This document shows positions 16,234-24,988 of a DNA stretch of 37,357 nucleotides, one piece after another. Below the pieces are notes generated by a model. That model ran no database searches, was not told where the DNA came from, and saw nothing but the letters and a program-made list of their open reading frames with translations. The DNA is from UBA6952 sp045562575 (GTDB lineage Bacteria > Chloroflexota > Dehalococcoidia > Lucifugimonadales > UBA6952), in contig JBJKVQ010000009.1 in assembly GCA_045562575.1 (NCBI GenBank), forward strand, positions 1 to 37,357, written 5' to 3'. Position numbers and translations under genes: made by a program. The stretch's first letter is position 1; every line of letters begins with the position of its first letter.

Positions 16234-17496
16234 TTGAGTATATTTGCATTAGTCGATTGCAATAACTTTTATGCATCTTGTGAACGAGTCTTTAATCCTC
16301 GTTTAATAGGGAAGCCAATTGTTGTTCTTTCTAATAATGATGGATGTGTAATTGCACGTTCTAATGAAGCAAAAGACCTGGGGATTCCTATGGGAGCTCC
16401 ATACTACCAACATAAATCATTTATAGAAAAAAATAATGTCAAAGTTTTTTCTTCTAACTATCAATTTTATGGTGATATGTCACAACGTGTCATGAAATCA
16501 CTGAGTATGATGTTGCCTAATCAAGACGTTGAAATTTATTCGATTGATGAAGCATTTCTACGTTTAGATGGGTTTGCAATGAGAGATTTATTCGATTGGT
16601 CACTTGAAGTTAGAAATAACATTCTTCAATGGACTGGAATACCTACATCTATTGGTATAGCCCCTACAAAAACACTTTCTAAAATTGCCAATCATGTTGC
16701 AAAAAAACAGACTGAAAGTGGAGTATTTGATTTACGAGATACAGACTTGCAAGAATATATTATGGCAGATTTACCTGTAGAAGAATTATGGGGCATATCT
16801 CGTAGATGGGGTAAGACGTTACGATCTTTAGGTATATCCACAGCACTTCAATTAAGAAATACTGATCCAAAGTTTATTCAGAAAAAGCTAAGTGTAGTAG
16901 TAGAAAGAATGGTATATGAACTTCAGGGATTATCTTGTCTTGATTTAGAAAAACAAGTGCCCAAAAAATCTATTATGTCTTCGAAATCTTTTGGTACTTT
17001 ACTTGATAAATTAGAACCAATAGAACAAGCATTATCAACTTACGCAGTACGAGCATGTGAAAAGTTGCGTCAGCAAGGCAGTAAAGCTAAGAGTTTATAC
17101 ATTTTTTTACAAACGAATCCATTTAGAGTTGATCAACATCAGTATCGAAATAGTTTAAAATTTGAATTTGATTTACCTACATCAGATACAGCCGTTATTA
17201 TCCGTGTTGCCAAAACGTTATTAAAACAAATATATAAATATGGGTATTATTATCACAAATGTGGAATTATGTTATTTAATTTGGTCTCAGAAGAGTATCA
17301 ACAAGGTCATTTTTTTACACCACAAGATTCATCTCGCGATAGTTTGATGAAATCCATAGATATAATTAATGAATCTATGGGACGAGAAACGATATTTTAT
17401 GCGGCTCAAGGAGTTAATCAAAATTGGAAGATGAAAAGAAATAATCTTTCACCACGGTATACGACAAATTGGGAAGAACTCGTAAAAGTATATTAG
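16234..17496 (+). CDS. umuC: DNA polymerase V catalytic subunit (Y-family)
   Basis: This 420-residue Y-family translesion polymerase has catalytic acidic residues at D8 (A-L-V-D-C-N-N-F-Y) and D105-E106 (Y-S-I-D-E-A-F). It also shows the UmuC signatures S-N-N-D-G-C-V-I-A-R-S-N-E-A-K and G-I-P-x-x-I-G-I-A-x-T-K-T-L-S-K. The length equals that of E. coli UmuC (422). It starts with TTG at 16234, five bases after umuD, in one operon. SOS-induced expression is likely from the palindrome upstream of umuD. Confidence 0.95.
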   Translation: MSIFALVDCNNFYASCERVFNPRLIGKPIVVLSNNDGCVIARSNEAKDLGIPMGAPYYQHKSFIEKNNVKVFSSNYQFYGDMSQRVMKSLSMMLPNQDVEIYSIDEAFLRLDGFAMRDLFDWSLEVRNNILQWTGIPTSIGIAPTKTLSKIANHVAKKQTESGVFDLRDTDLQEYIMADLPVEELWGISRRWGKTLRSLGISTALQLRNTDPKFIQKKLSVVVERMVYELQGLSCLDLEKQVPKKSIMSSKSFGTLLDKLEPIEQALSTYAVRACEKLRQQGSKAKSLYIFLQTNPFRVDQHQYRNSLKFEFDLPTSDTAVIIRVAKTLLKQIYKYGYYYHKCGIMLFNLVSEEYQQGHFFTPQDSSRDSLMKSIDIINESMGRETIFYAAQGVNQNWKMKRNNLSPRYTTNWEELVKVY

Positions 17497-17513
17497 TATC
17501 TAATAATAAAAAT

Positions 17514-17547
17514 CATATATAATAATTAGGTGTCACTATTATATATG
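17514..17547 (+). promoter_or_regulatory. Perfect 11-base inverted repeat at the hemH promoter
   Basis: CATATATAATA (17514-17524) and TATTATATATG (17537-17547) are exact inverted copies around a 12-base centre. A perfect -10 TATAAT (17518-17523) sits in the left arm, 43 bases before the hemH GTG. The repeat lies between umuC and hemH. It is AT-rich and lacks a following T tract, so an operator or promoter role is likelier than a terminator. Confidence 0.5.
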
Positions 17548-17565
17548 TAAAGGATATTTGAACAC

Positions 17566-18591
17566 GTGGATAATACAAAAATTGGTTGTTTATTAATGAA
17601 TATTGGAACTCCATCTGAACCAACTATACCCAGTGTACGATCATATCTTAAAGAATTTTTATCGGATCCAGACGTTATCGATACTAATCCTATTTTGCGC
17701 TGGATTATTGTCAATTTGTTTGTTGTTCCATTTAGACCGCAAAAAGTACTGCCCCAATATCAAAGTGTTTGGATGGATGAAGGATCTCCTTTACTTGCTT
17801 ACACTAAAAAATTTGTAAAAAAAATTACAGCAATAAACTCAGATATCATATTTGATATAGGTATGAGATATGGTACACCATCGATAGAACAAGGGATTAA
17901 AAATTTACAAGAAGCTAAAGTGGAAAAAATTATATTATCCCCTATGTTCCCCCAGTATGCGCAAGCGACGTCAGGGTCGTGTATAAAAAAAGCAATTCAA
18001 ATTATTGAAGATCAAAATATAAATATTCCTTATGAAATCAATCCATATTTTTATCACGAAGAATTTATAATTAATTGTTTAGCTGAAACAATTGAAAATT
18101 CTAATGTGTATCAAGAAAGTGAATTTTTGTTATTTAGTTTCCATGGTTTACCAGAGAGGCAAATAAAAAAAATGGATATATCAAAGAGTCACTGTTTAGT
18201 CCAAGAGAATTGTTGTGAAATTCCGTGTGAATTTAATAAAATGTGTTATAAGCATCATTGTTATGAAACCGTAAAAAAAGTAATGGATAAAGTTAGTATT
18301 AAAAAACCCTTTGATATTGCTTTTCAAAGTAGATTTGGATTTGATCCGTGGATAAAACCGAATACTACAGATATCATTGAAGCATTACCTAGTAAGGGTA
18401 TTAAGAATATTTCAGTGATTTGTCCGGCTTTTGTTTTTGACTGTTTGGAAACTCTGGAAGAAATAGCTATAAGGAATCAGGAGTATTTTGTAGAAGCAGG
18501 TGGTGAAAATATAAAATTAATACCTGCATTAAATGATGGTGATAAATGGGTTAACGAGTTTTATAATTATATATACAACAAATTTACTTAG
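17566..18591 (+). CDS. hemH: Ferrochelatase
   Basis: This 341-residue enzyme inserts iron into protoporphyrin IX (or coproporphyrin III), the end of haem synthesis. The active-site His is H193 in S-F-H-G-L-P-E-R, and the acidic C-terminal motif is C-L-E-T-L-E-E-I (293-300). Residues 208-233 are unusually rich in Cys (C210, C216, C217, C221, C227, C232) with C-Y-K-H-H-C-Y-E-T. This pattern occurs in a branch of bacterial ferrochelatases and could bind an iron-sulfur cluster or zinc. The start is GTG at 17566 with AAAGGA 11 bases upstream, a rather long spacing. msrB follows after 15 bases. Confidence 0.95.
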   Translation: MDNTKIGCLLMNIGTPSEPTIPSVRSYLKEFLSDPDVIDTNPILRWIIVNLFVVPFRPQKVLPQYQSVWMDEGSPLLAYTKKFVKKITAINSDIIFDIGMRYGTPSIEQGIKNLQEAKVEKIILSPMFPQYAQATSGSCIKKAIQIIEDQNINIPYEINPYFYHEEFIINCLAETIENSNVYQESEFLLFSFHGLPERQIKKMDISKSHCLVQENCCEIPCEFNKMCYKHHCYETVKKVMDKVSIKKPFDIAFQSRFGFDPWIKPNTTDIIEALPSKGIKNISVICPAFVFDCLETLEEIAIRNQEYFVEAGGENIKLIPALNDGDKWVNEFYNYIYNKFT

Positions 18592-18606
18592 TTATTAGGG
18601 GTAATT

Positions 18607-18990
18607 ATGGATAATGAGGAATATAAACAAAAATTAACACCTGCACAATATGAGGTAACAAGAAACAAGGCTACTGAACCACCTTTCACCGGGGAGTACT
18701 TACATAACAAAGAAGACGGTACTTATCTTTGTGTTTGTTGTGCTAATCCTTTATTTTCATCTGATACAAAATATGATTCAGGTTGTGGATGGCCAAGTTT
18801 TTGGGAAGCTATGGATTCTGGGCAAATAAAAGAAGAGACAGATACTTCATTTGGTATGGTTAGAGTTGAAATTACATGTGTCAAATGTGATGCACATCTC
18901 GGTCATGTATTTCCTGATGGACCTGCACCTACAGGTTTGCGATATTGTATAAATTCAGTATCTCTAGATTTCAAAAGCTCGAGTGAATAA
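18607..18990 (+). CDS. msrB: Peptide-methionine (R)-S-oxide reductase MsrB
   Basis: This 127-residue enzyme reduces methionine-R-sulfoxide in proteins. Zinc is held by C42-x-x-C45 and C91-x-x-C94. The catalytic residue is C114 in R-Y-C-I-N-S, and G-C-G-W-P-S-F-W is the substrate-binding block. The length is that of a stand-alone MsrB with no MsrA fusion. It is cytoplasmic, with no signal peptide, and probably co-transcribed with hemH. It ends two bases before the stop of a small minus-strand gene. Confidence 0.96.
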   Translation: MDNEEYKQKLTPAQYEVTRNKATEPPFTGEYLHNKEDGTYLCVCCANPLFSSDTKYDSGCGWPSFWEAMDSGQIKEETDTSFGMVRVEITCVKCDAHLGHVFPDGPAPTGLRYCINSVSLDFKSSSE

Positions 18991-18992
18991 TC

Positions 18993-19154
18993 TTATCCTT
19001 CAGGTCCGTCCCATTTGTATTTTGTAGGTCGACCTAGTTTCCCATATTCAGTTTTATTTTCTTCAGGAACTGGGGTGGAAATTTCATTTTGAGTAGAAAT
19101 TTCATTAACCTTTTTATCGGTATGTTTATCATTTAGTTTTTTATTTTTTTTCAT
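18993..19154 (-). CDS. Small lysine-rich protein, 53 residues, unknown
   Basis: ATG 19154 to TAA 18993 encodes a hydrophilic peptide. It begins with M-K-K-N-K-K and ends in an ordered-looking block, E-Y-G-K-L-G-R-P-T-K-Y-K-W-D-G-P-E-G. AAGGA lies nine bases before the ATG. It is divergent from the 73-residue gene at 19209 and convergent with msrB. The Gly/Trp/Pro-rich tail recalls short conserved bacterial proteins that bind larger partners, but I recognise no family. The clean ribosome site and non-random composition support it. Confidence 0.5.
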   Translation of the reverse strand: MKKNKKLNDKHTDKKVNEISTQNEISTPVPEENKTEYGKLGRPTKYKWDGPEG

Positions 19155-19208
19155 GGTATGATTTCCTTTACACTAATATAGCACAAGAGTCTTAAGGATA
19201 GTGGAAAT

Positions 19209-19430
19209 ATGACTATTTATGATCCAAAATTTTGGCGATGGCAAGTAGAAGAAAGACTTACAGTTTTAAAACAAGAATTGAAATTAATGCGTGCAGATGA
19301 TCCATTAAGAGGAGATTTACAAAAGAGAATTGGTATGTTGGAGAATGAATTAAAACAGATTGATAAAGAGGATGAAGAACACGGGACTCAATGGTATGAT
19401 GAAGAAACAGGCGCTGCAGCAGATATGTAA
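19209..19430 (+). CDS. Small acidic coiled-coil protein, unknown
   Basis: This 73-residue protein is mainly one charged helix. Residues 10-55 have heptad-like Leu spacing (L-T-V-L-K-Q-E-L-K-L-M, then M-L-E-N-E-L-K-Q-I), followed by the acidic end D-E-E-T-G-A-A-A-D-M. It begins W-R-W-Q-V-E-E-R-L. The plus-strand block that runs on to tyrA and gatA begins here; the next gene starts 21 bases after its stop. The function is unknown. Confidence 0.65.
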   Translation: MTIYDPKFWRWQVEERLTVLKQELKLMRADDPLRGDLQKRIGMLENELKQIDKEDEEHGTQWYDEETGAAADM

Positions 19431-19451
19431 CTATTTATAGGATGTTAATAA

Positions 19452-20207
19452 ATGAAAAATATAATAGAAAAATTTGATAAAATTACAAAAACTGCTTCAC
19501 GGAGCTTAGGTTTTAAAATTAATAAAGTTGAAGATAAAACCCCTTCATCAATAATAATTGTTTCTACAAAAACAATTACAAAGCAGTCTTTGAATTCTTT
19601 AAAAAAAATTAACCCTGATGCACTCATTGTTAATGCTGAAGAATTACCAAAAGCAAAAGTACAATTGCTAAAGGATTTTTCATGGGGTATCAACATAAAT
19701 TCTTTAACAATTGACACAGCTGAAAAAAATCTTAAAAACGAGCCTGATTTTATTATGTTTGGGATTAAGGATTCTTTAATTGAACCACTAGAAGAAGGAT
19801 CTATAGGTAGATTTTTATTTGTAGAAAACGATATTAGTGAGTTCTATGTTAAGAATTTAGAGGATTTACCAATAGATGTAATTGTTACATCTCTCCCAAA
19901 TGAAACAAATATTACACTCAACACTTTAGTGACCTTAGCTAATATTAGAAACTATATTACCAAATATTTTTTTATTGAATCTAGTAATAAATTAACAACT
20001 AGAGAGTTACAAGAATTAAGAGAAATTGGAGTTGATGGATTTATTTTCAATGAATCTATCGGGGTAAATGAAATATTAGATTTAAAAGAAGAAATCAATA
20101 AATTGCCTGATAAGAAAAATAAATCTACTAGTAAAAATAATGATCGAATCTCTTTTTCTGTAGAAAATGTAGATGTAGAAGATGAAGATGAAGATGATGA
20201 TGATTAG
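19452..20207 (+). CDS. Unknown protein with TIM-barrel-like end and acidic tail
   Basis: This 251-residue soluble protein has alternating beta/alpha segments (S-S-I-I-I-V-S-T, D-A-L-I-V-N-A-E, D-F-I-M-F-G-I) and ends the fold with L-T-T-R-E-L-Q-E-L-R-E-I-G-V-D-G-F-I-F-N. This resembles the last strands of aldolase-type barrels, where the pattern R-E-x-G-V-D-G is common. A Lys/Ser linker and a run of Asp/Glu close the protein. No catalytic motif is recognised. It sits 32 bases before tyrA, so it may be co-transcribed with the aromatic pathway genes. Confidence 0.65.
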   Translation: MKNIIEKFDKITKTASRSLGFKINKVEDKTPSSIIIVSTKTITKQSLNSLKKINPDALIVNAEELPKAKVQLLKDFSWGININSLTIDTAEKNLKNEPDFIMFGIKDSLIEPLEEGSIGRFLFVENDISEFYVKNLEDLPIDVIVTSLPNETNITLNTLVTLANIRNYITKYFFIESSNKLTTRELQELREIGVDGFIFNESIGVNEILDLKEEINKLPDKKNKSTSKNNDRISFSVENVDVEDEDEDDDD

Positions 20208-20239
20208 TATTAATAATTGTTGTAGAAATGGGGTCAACC

Positions 20240-21313
20240 ATGGATAAAATAGCAATCATTGGTTTAGGTTTGATAGGTGGATCCATGGGACTTGCACTGA
20301 AATCAGGTAAGCGTTCCGATCTTGAGATTTGGGGTTACGATCAGGATAATGCTGTTGGTAACAAAGCAAAAAAAGTTGGAGCTATTGATAAATCTGTTTG
20401 GAATTTACCGGATGCTGTTAAAGATGCAAAAATAGTAATAATAACCACGCCAGTTTTGTCAGTTCGGCAAATTATGGAAGATATATCAGAACATTTATCT
20501 CCTGGAGCTATTGTAACTGATACTGGAAGTACAAAAAGAGTGATCATGGATTGGGCTGATGAATATTTGCCAGAAAATGTTCATTTTGTAGGTGGACACC
20601 CAATGGCGGGGCGTGAATCTTCTGGTATTGCAAGTGCAGATAGTACGTTATTTAAAGGTTGTCGTTACGTTGTTATACCACATTCAAAAGCAGGTCAAAA
20701 AGCTGTCGATTCTATTATTTCGATGATTGAATATATTGGTGCAAAACCATATTTTATGGATCCGAAAGAACATGATAGTTATGTTGGCGCAGTTAGCCAT
20801 TTACCAATGATGCTATCAAAGGCACTAATACTTTCCACTAGTCAAAGCCCTTCTTGGAGAGAAATCGCCAAACTTGGTGCATCAGGATATCGAGATATTT
20901 CTAGGTTAGCTTCTGGAAGTCCAGTTATGCATTTGGATATAGCTTTAACTAATAAAGATTCAATTACTTATTGGATCGATCGTGCTACAGAACAACTGCA
21001 AAAAATTAAAATATTAATCGAAAATACTGATATCGAAGACCTTGATAAAAAAGAGGACGCTGTAGATGAATTATTAGATACATTTGTAGAAGCATTACTA
21101 TCTCGCGAAAGTTGGCTATATAGATATGAAGCCGGGGAAGATTTCGATGATTTAGGAAACAATCCAACTCAACCTGATCTTCCAACCTCAAGTGATCAAA
21201 TAGCTGATATGTTATTTGGCGGAAGAATCAGAGAGAGATATCAAAAAATGTTCGAAATTTCATCAAAACAATTAATAGATAATCAGAAGAAAAATAAACG
21301 TTGGGGTAGATGA
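20240..21313 (+). CDS. tyrA: Prephenate dehydrogenase
   Basis: This 357-residue NAD(P)-dependent enzyme makes 4-hydroxyphenylpyruvate from prephenate in tyrosine synthesis. The Rossmann motif I-G-L-G-L-I-G-G-S-M-G starts at residue 7, and G-G-H-P-M-A-G-R-E and G-A-V-S-H-L-P contain the substrate-binding His residues. The ATG at 20240 is chosen because GGGG lies six bases before it. An ATG four codons earlier (20228) lacks a ribosome site and spoils the standard N-terminus. No fused chorismate mutase or ACT domain is evident; the C-terminal part is charged. aroA starts two bases after the stop. Confidence 0.94.
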   Translation: MDKIAIIGLGLIGGSMGLALKSGKRSDLEIWGYDQDNAVGNKAKKVGAIDKSVWNLPDAVKDAKIVIITTPVLSVRQIMEDISEHLSPGAIVTDTGSTKRVIMDWADEYLPENVHFVGGHPMAGRESSGIASADSTLFKGCRYVVIPHSKAGQKAVDSIISMIEYIGAKPYFMDPKEHDSYVGAVSHLPMMLSKALILSTSQSPSWREIAKLGASGYRDISRLASGSPVMHLDIALTNKDSITYWIDRATEQLQKIKILIENTDIEDLDKKEDAVDELLDTFVEALLSRESWLYRYEAGEDFDDLGNNPTQPDLPTSSDQIADMLFGGRIRERYQKMFEISSKQLIDNQKKNKRWGR

Positions 21314-21314
21314 T

Positions 21315-22616
21315 ATGGATATGGTTGTAGGTAAATCTTCCCGAATACAAGGAGAGCTATATTTACCTGGAGATAAATCAATATCACATCGATCAGTTAT
21401 ATTTAATTCTATAGCAAAAGGTACTTCCAAAGTCACCAATATTTCTCTTGGTCAAGATTGTATTTCTACTATTAATATTATGAGAAGTATGGGGGTTGAG
21501 GTTGACATAAACGAAACCGATTTAACCACTATATCCATAAAAGGAGTAGGTAGAACTGGTTTACAAGAACCAGAAATAGTTTTAGATGCAGGCAATTCTG
21601 GTACAACTATGAGATTAATTTCAGGATTATTGTCTACACAACCATTTTTTTCTGTATTAACAGGGGATGATTCTCTTCGCTCAAGGCCAATGGGTAGAAT
21701 TATTACTCCTCTCAAGCAGATGGGAGCACATATTAATGGTAGGGATGGAAGTACTAAGGCCCCTTTTGCAATACAAGGTTCAGAATTGAAAGGAATTGAA
21801 TATACAATGCCTGTGGCTAGTGCGCAATTAAAGTCTTGTTTGATACTAGCAGCAATTAATAGTGCTGGAAAAACTATTCTGCATCAGCCTGCATACTCTA
21901 GAGACCATACTGAAAAAATGTTAGGTAACATGGGGGTTGATATTCAAAACGATGGATTGAAATTAATGATACAACCATTTGCTAGTGAGTTTAAAAGCAC
22001 TGATGTTAATGTTCCTGCTGATATAAGTTCTGCTGCTTTTTGGATTGTTGCTGGATTATGTCATCAAGAAGGAAAAATCACTTTAAAAAATGTCGGAATC
22101 AATCCATCAAGATCTGGTATTTTAGACGTTATGTCAGCAATGGGTGGAAAAATTTCTGTAAAAAATGCAACTGTTGTAGCAGGTGAAGAAGTTGGAGATA
22201 TTATTGTAGAATCAAGTGAACTTCAAGGTGTTGAAATTGGTGGGGATATAATTCCAAGATTAATTGACGAAATTCCTATTATTGCCTTAGCAGCATGTTT
22301 TGCTAAAGGAAAAACAATTATAAGAGATGCTTCAGATGCACGGAATAAAGAAAGTGATCGCCTATCTATTACTGTAAGTGAATTATCGAAATTTGGAGCA
22401 GATATCGAAGAGTTAGAAGATGGCATTATTGTTAATGGTGTTGGTAGTTTAAATGGAGCGATTTGTGAATCATTTGATGATCATCGTATAGCTATGATGG
22501 AAGCTATAGCTGCTATTTTATCACAGGGAAAAACAACTATACATAATAGTGATTGTGTTGCAATTTCATATCCACAATTTTGGAATGATTTGAGTAATCT
22601 AACAGGAGAGCAATAA
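21315..22616 (+). CDS. aroA: 3-phosphoshikimate 1-carboxyvinyltransferase (EPSP synthase)
   Basis: This 433-residue enzyme joins shikimate-3-phosphate and phosphoenolpyruvate, the sixth step to chorismate. Signatures are P-G-D-K-S-I-S-H-R near residue 17, A-G-N-S-G-T-T-M-R-L (92-101), S-R-P-M-G-R, and R-N-K-E-S-D-R-L near the C-terminus. The length is typical. It is packed between tyrA (one base apart) and gmk (one base apart), so the three should form one transcript with coupled translation. Confidence 0.96.
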   Translation: MDMVVGKSSRIQGELYLPGDKSISHRSVIFNSIAKGTSKVTNISLGQDCISTINIMRSMGVEVDINETDLTTISIKGVGRTGLQEPEIVLDAGNSGTTMRLISGLLSTQPFFSVLTGDDSLRSRPMGRIITPLKQMGAHINGRDGSTKAPFAIQGSELKGIEYTMPVASAQLKSCLILAAINSAGKTILHQPAYSRDHTEKMLGNMGVDIQNDGLKLMIQPFASEFKSTDVNVPADISSAAFWIVAGLCHQEGKITLKNVGINPSRSGILDVMSAMGGKISVKNATVVAGEEVGDIIVESSELQGVEIGGDIIPRLIDEIPIIALAACFAKGKTIIRDASDARNKESDRLSITVSELSKFGADIEELEDGIIVNGVGSLNGAICESFDDHRIAMMEAIAAILSQGKTTIHNSDCVAISYPQFWNDLSNLTGEQ

Positions 22617-22617
22617 T

Positions 22618-23178
22618 ATGCCTGGTACAAAACTTTTTGTTATTTCTGGGCCTTCTGGTGTAGGTAAAGATACAATAATTAATCACTTGAAATCTCGTGG
22701 TAGAGATTGGTATTTTGTGACAACAGCTACTACTAGGTCAATACGCGATGGTGAAAAAGATGGTAAAGATTACCTTTTTCTTACACATGATCAATTCCAA
22801 GCTATGTTAGATCGAGATCAGTTTATTGAAAATGCAGAGGTTTATGGAAATAGATATGGGGTACCTATATCCCAAATTGATATTGCAAAGTATACAAACC
22901 GGCATGCTATTTTAAAAATTGATGTACAAGGGGCTTTAACTATTAAATCAAAATTTAATGATGCTCTTTTGATATTTGTACAACCTGAAAATATTGATCA
23001 ATTAATCGCTCGTTTAACGACACGAAATTCTGAAAACAAATCTGAATTAGAGGCTAGGATATCAAAAGCTTCTTATGAAATGGATCAAAGTGAACATTTT
23101 GATTATATTGTAACCAATAATGATAATGAGATTTTAGGATCCGTAGAGATGATTGATAAAATTATTTCTTCGCATTGA
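22618..23178 (+). CDS. gmk: Guanylate kinase
   Basis: This 186-residue kinase phosphorylates GMP to GDP. The P-loop is G-P-S-G-V-G-K-D at residues 11-18. T-T-A-T-T-R-S-I-R-D-G-E-K-D-G-K-D-Y is the GMP-binding block, and L-K-I-D-V-Q-G-A the Walker B-like strand. All canonical residues seem present. The start lies one base after the aroA stop. gatC follows after 32 bases with its own strong ribosome site. Confidence 0.96.
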   Translation: MPGTKLFVISGPSGVGKDTIINHLKSRGRDWYFVTTATTRSIRDGEKDGKDYLFLTHDQFQAMLDRDQFIENAEVYGNRYGVPISQIDIAKYTNRHAILKIDVQGALTIKSKFNDALLIFVQPENIDQLIARLTTRNSENKSELEARISKASYEMDQSEHFDYIVTNNDNEILGSVEMIDKIISSH

Positions 23179-23210
23179 TCTAACTGGTATGATGTTACTT
23201 TGGAGGGAAT

Positions 23211-23492
23211 ATGGCAATTGATAAAGAAACAGTCGAATATGTATCTAGATTGGCGAAAATTAGACTTAATGCGAAAGAGTTAGGTGAATATACCAATCAA
23301 CTTGACGATATTTTAGATCACATTAAAGTTTTAGAGGGTGTTGATACCAAAGATGTAGAGCCTCAGTATGGGATTTTACAGACAGTTATGCGTGAGGATA
23401 AAATTGCCGATTCATTAGAACATTCACAAGTTTTGCAAAATGCCCCCGATGTTGAAGATGAATATATTAAAGTAAAGCCAGTATTAGAATAA
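23211..23492 (+). CDS. gatC: Asp/Glu-tRNA amidotransferase subunit C
   Basis: This 93-residue GatC holds together GatA and GatB in the enzyme that converts mischarged Glu-tRNA(Gln) or Asp-tRNA(Asn) to the amide form. E-Y-V-S-R-L-A-K-I-R-L, L-D-D-I-L-D-H-I and the C-terminal D-E-Y-I-K-V-K-P-V-L-E are characteristic. TGGAGGG precedes the ATG. gatA follows; gatB is not in the window, so the subunit operon is split. The genome probably lacks a GlnRS and/or AsnRS, by family knowledge. Confidence 0.95.
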   Translation: MAIDKETVEYVSRLAKIRLNAKELGEYTNQLDDILDHIKVLEGVDTKDVEPQYGILQTVMREDKIADSLEHSQVLQNAPDVEDEYIKVKPVLE

Positions 23493-23518
23493 TTAATAAT
23501 TTGAAAGATTAAAAACAT

Positions 23519-24985
23519 ATGGATTTAGAATTACAAAATATGACTATAAAACTTGCACGGAAGTTGCTTGATGAAGGATCAATTTCCGCCAAGGAATTAA
23601 CTCAATTATATCTTGATCGTATAGAAAATACAGAAAGTGTCATTCAAAGTTATGTGACAATAGATGGAGAAAAAGCTTTAAAACAAGCTGAAAAGGCTGA
23701 TGAAATCATTAAATCAGGCAAGGCATCTTATTTAACAGGTATACCCTTGCAGATTAAAGATAATATGTGTACAAAGGATACTTTAACAACGTGTTCTTCA
23801 AAAATGCTTGAAAATTTTATCCCTCCATACGATGCAACTGTTGTAAAGAAATTGAGAGATGAAAATGCAGTTTTTCTCGGTAAAGGAAATTTAGATGAAT
23901 TTGCTATGGGTTCATCAACAGAAAACTCGGCATTTAGTACAACAAAAAACCCTTGGGATGTTACAAAAGTCCCAGGTGGAAGTAGTGGTGGGCCAGCTGC
24001 TGCTGTTGCTGCTTCTCAAGCGATAGCTTCACTTGGATCGGACACTGGTGGTTCAATTAGACAACCTGCATCGCTGTGTGGTGTGGTTGGGTTAAAACCG
24101 ACATACGGTCTTGTTAGTAGATTTGGGCTTATAGCATTTGCTTCCTCCCTTGATCAAATTGGACCAATAACAAAAGATGTTACGGACTGTTCGATACTCC
24201 TCAATTCTATAGTTGGTAACGATAAAAATGATTCAACTTCTTTAAAATATGATTCTCCTGACTATTATAAAAATTTATCGGAGGATATATCTAATTTAAA
24301 AATAGGTGTTCCAAAAGAATATTTTGTATCTGGTATTGATAATAAAGTTAGAGAATCTGTTGAAACCGCAATTCAACAATTAGAATCTCTTGGTGCAAAG
24401 GTAGACAGGGAAGTTTCTTTACCCTCAAGCGAGTTGGCATTAGCAGTATATTACATTATCGCTCCATCAGAATGTTCTTCAAATCTTTCAAGATTTGATG
24501 GGGTAAAGTATGGATTTCGGTTTAAAGAGGGTAATTCTATGTGGGAAGAACTAGAAGTCACTCGCCAATTAGGATTTGGGCCAGAGGTCAAACGAAGGAT
24601 TATGCTGGGTACCTATAGTTTATCCTCGGGATATTATGATGAATATTATTTAAAGGCACAAAAAGTAAGAACAGTAATTATAAATGAATTTGAAGAAACT
24701 TTTAAAAAATATGACTTATTAGTAACTCCTACATCTCCTACTACTGCATTTGGGGTAGGAGAAAGAACAGATAATCCTCTTCAAATGTATTTAAGTGATG
24801 TTTGTACTGTTCCTGTAAATATAGCTGGACTTCCTGCAATATCTGTACCTTGTGGATTTTCTGATGGGTTACCAATTGGTTTGCAAATTATTGGACCAAA
24901 ATTTGGAGAACAAAATATCTTAAACCTTGCATATGCTTTTGAAAAAAGTACTGAATGGCATAAATATAACCCAAGAATCGAGTAA
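23519..24985 (+). CDS. gatA: Asp/Glu-tRNA amidotransferase subunit A (amidase)
   Basis: This 488-residue amidase-signature protein releases ammonia from glutamine for the GatB kinase site. The Ser-cisSer-Lys triad is K80 (L-Q-I-K-D-N), S155 (P-G-G-S-S-G-G) and S179 (D-T-G-G-S-I-R-Q-P), all one position from their places in the Staphylococcus aureus protein. The length is typical. It lies 26 bases after gatC, and a small ABM-like gene follows after three bases. Confidence 0.96.
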   Translation: MDLELQNMTIKLARKLLDEGSISAKELTQLYLDRIENTESVIQSYVTIDGEKALKQAEKADEIIKSGKASYLTGIPLQIKDNMCTKDTLTTCSSKMLENFIPPYDATVVKKLRDENAVFLGKGNLDEFAMGSSTENSAFSTTKNPWDVTKVPGGSSGGPAAAVAASQAIASLGSDTGGSIRQPASLCGVVGLKPTYGLVSRFGLIAFASSLDQIGPITKDVTDCSILLNSIVGNDKNDSTSLKYDSPDYYKNLSEDISNLKIGVPKEYFVSGIDNKVRESVETAIQQLESLGAKVDREVSLPSSELALAVYYIIAPSECSSNLSRFDGVKYGFRFKEGNSMWEELEVTRQLGFGPEVKRRIMLGTYSLSSGYYDEYYLKAQKVRTVIINEFEETFKKYDLLVTPTSPTTAFGVGERTDNPLQMYLSDVCTVPVNIAGLPAISVPCGFSDGLPIGLQIIGPKFGEQNILNLAYAFEKSTEWHKYNPRIE

Positions 24986-24988
24986 ATT

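Noticed and set aside
15713..17496. umuDC as part of a prophage or plasmid
   Set aside because: No integrase, replication or phage structural genes are near; the neighbours are chromosomal housekeeping genes.
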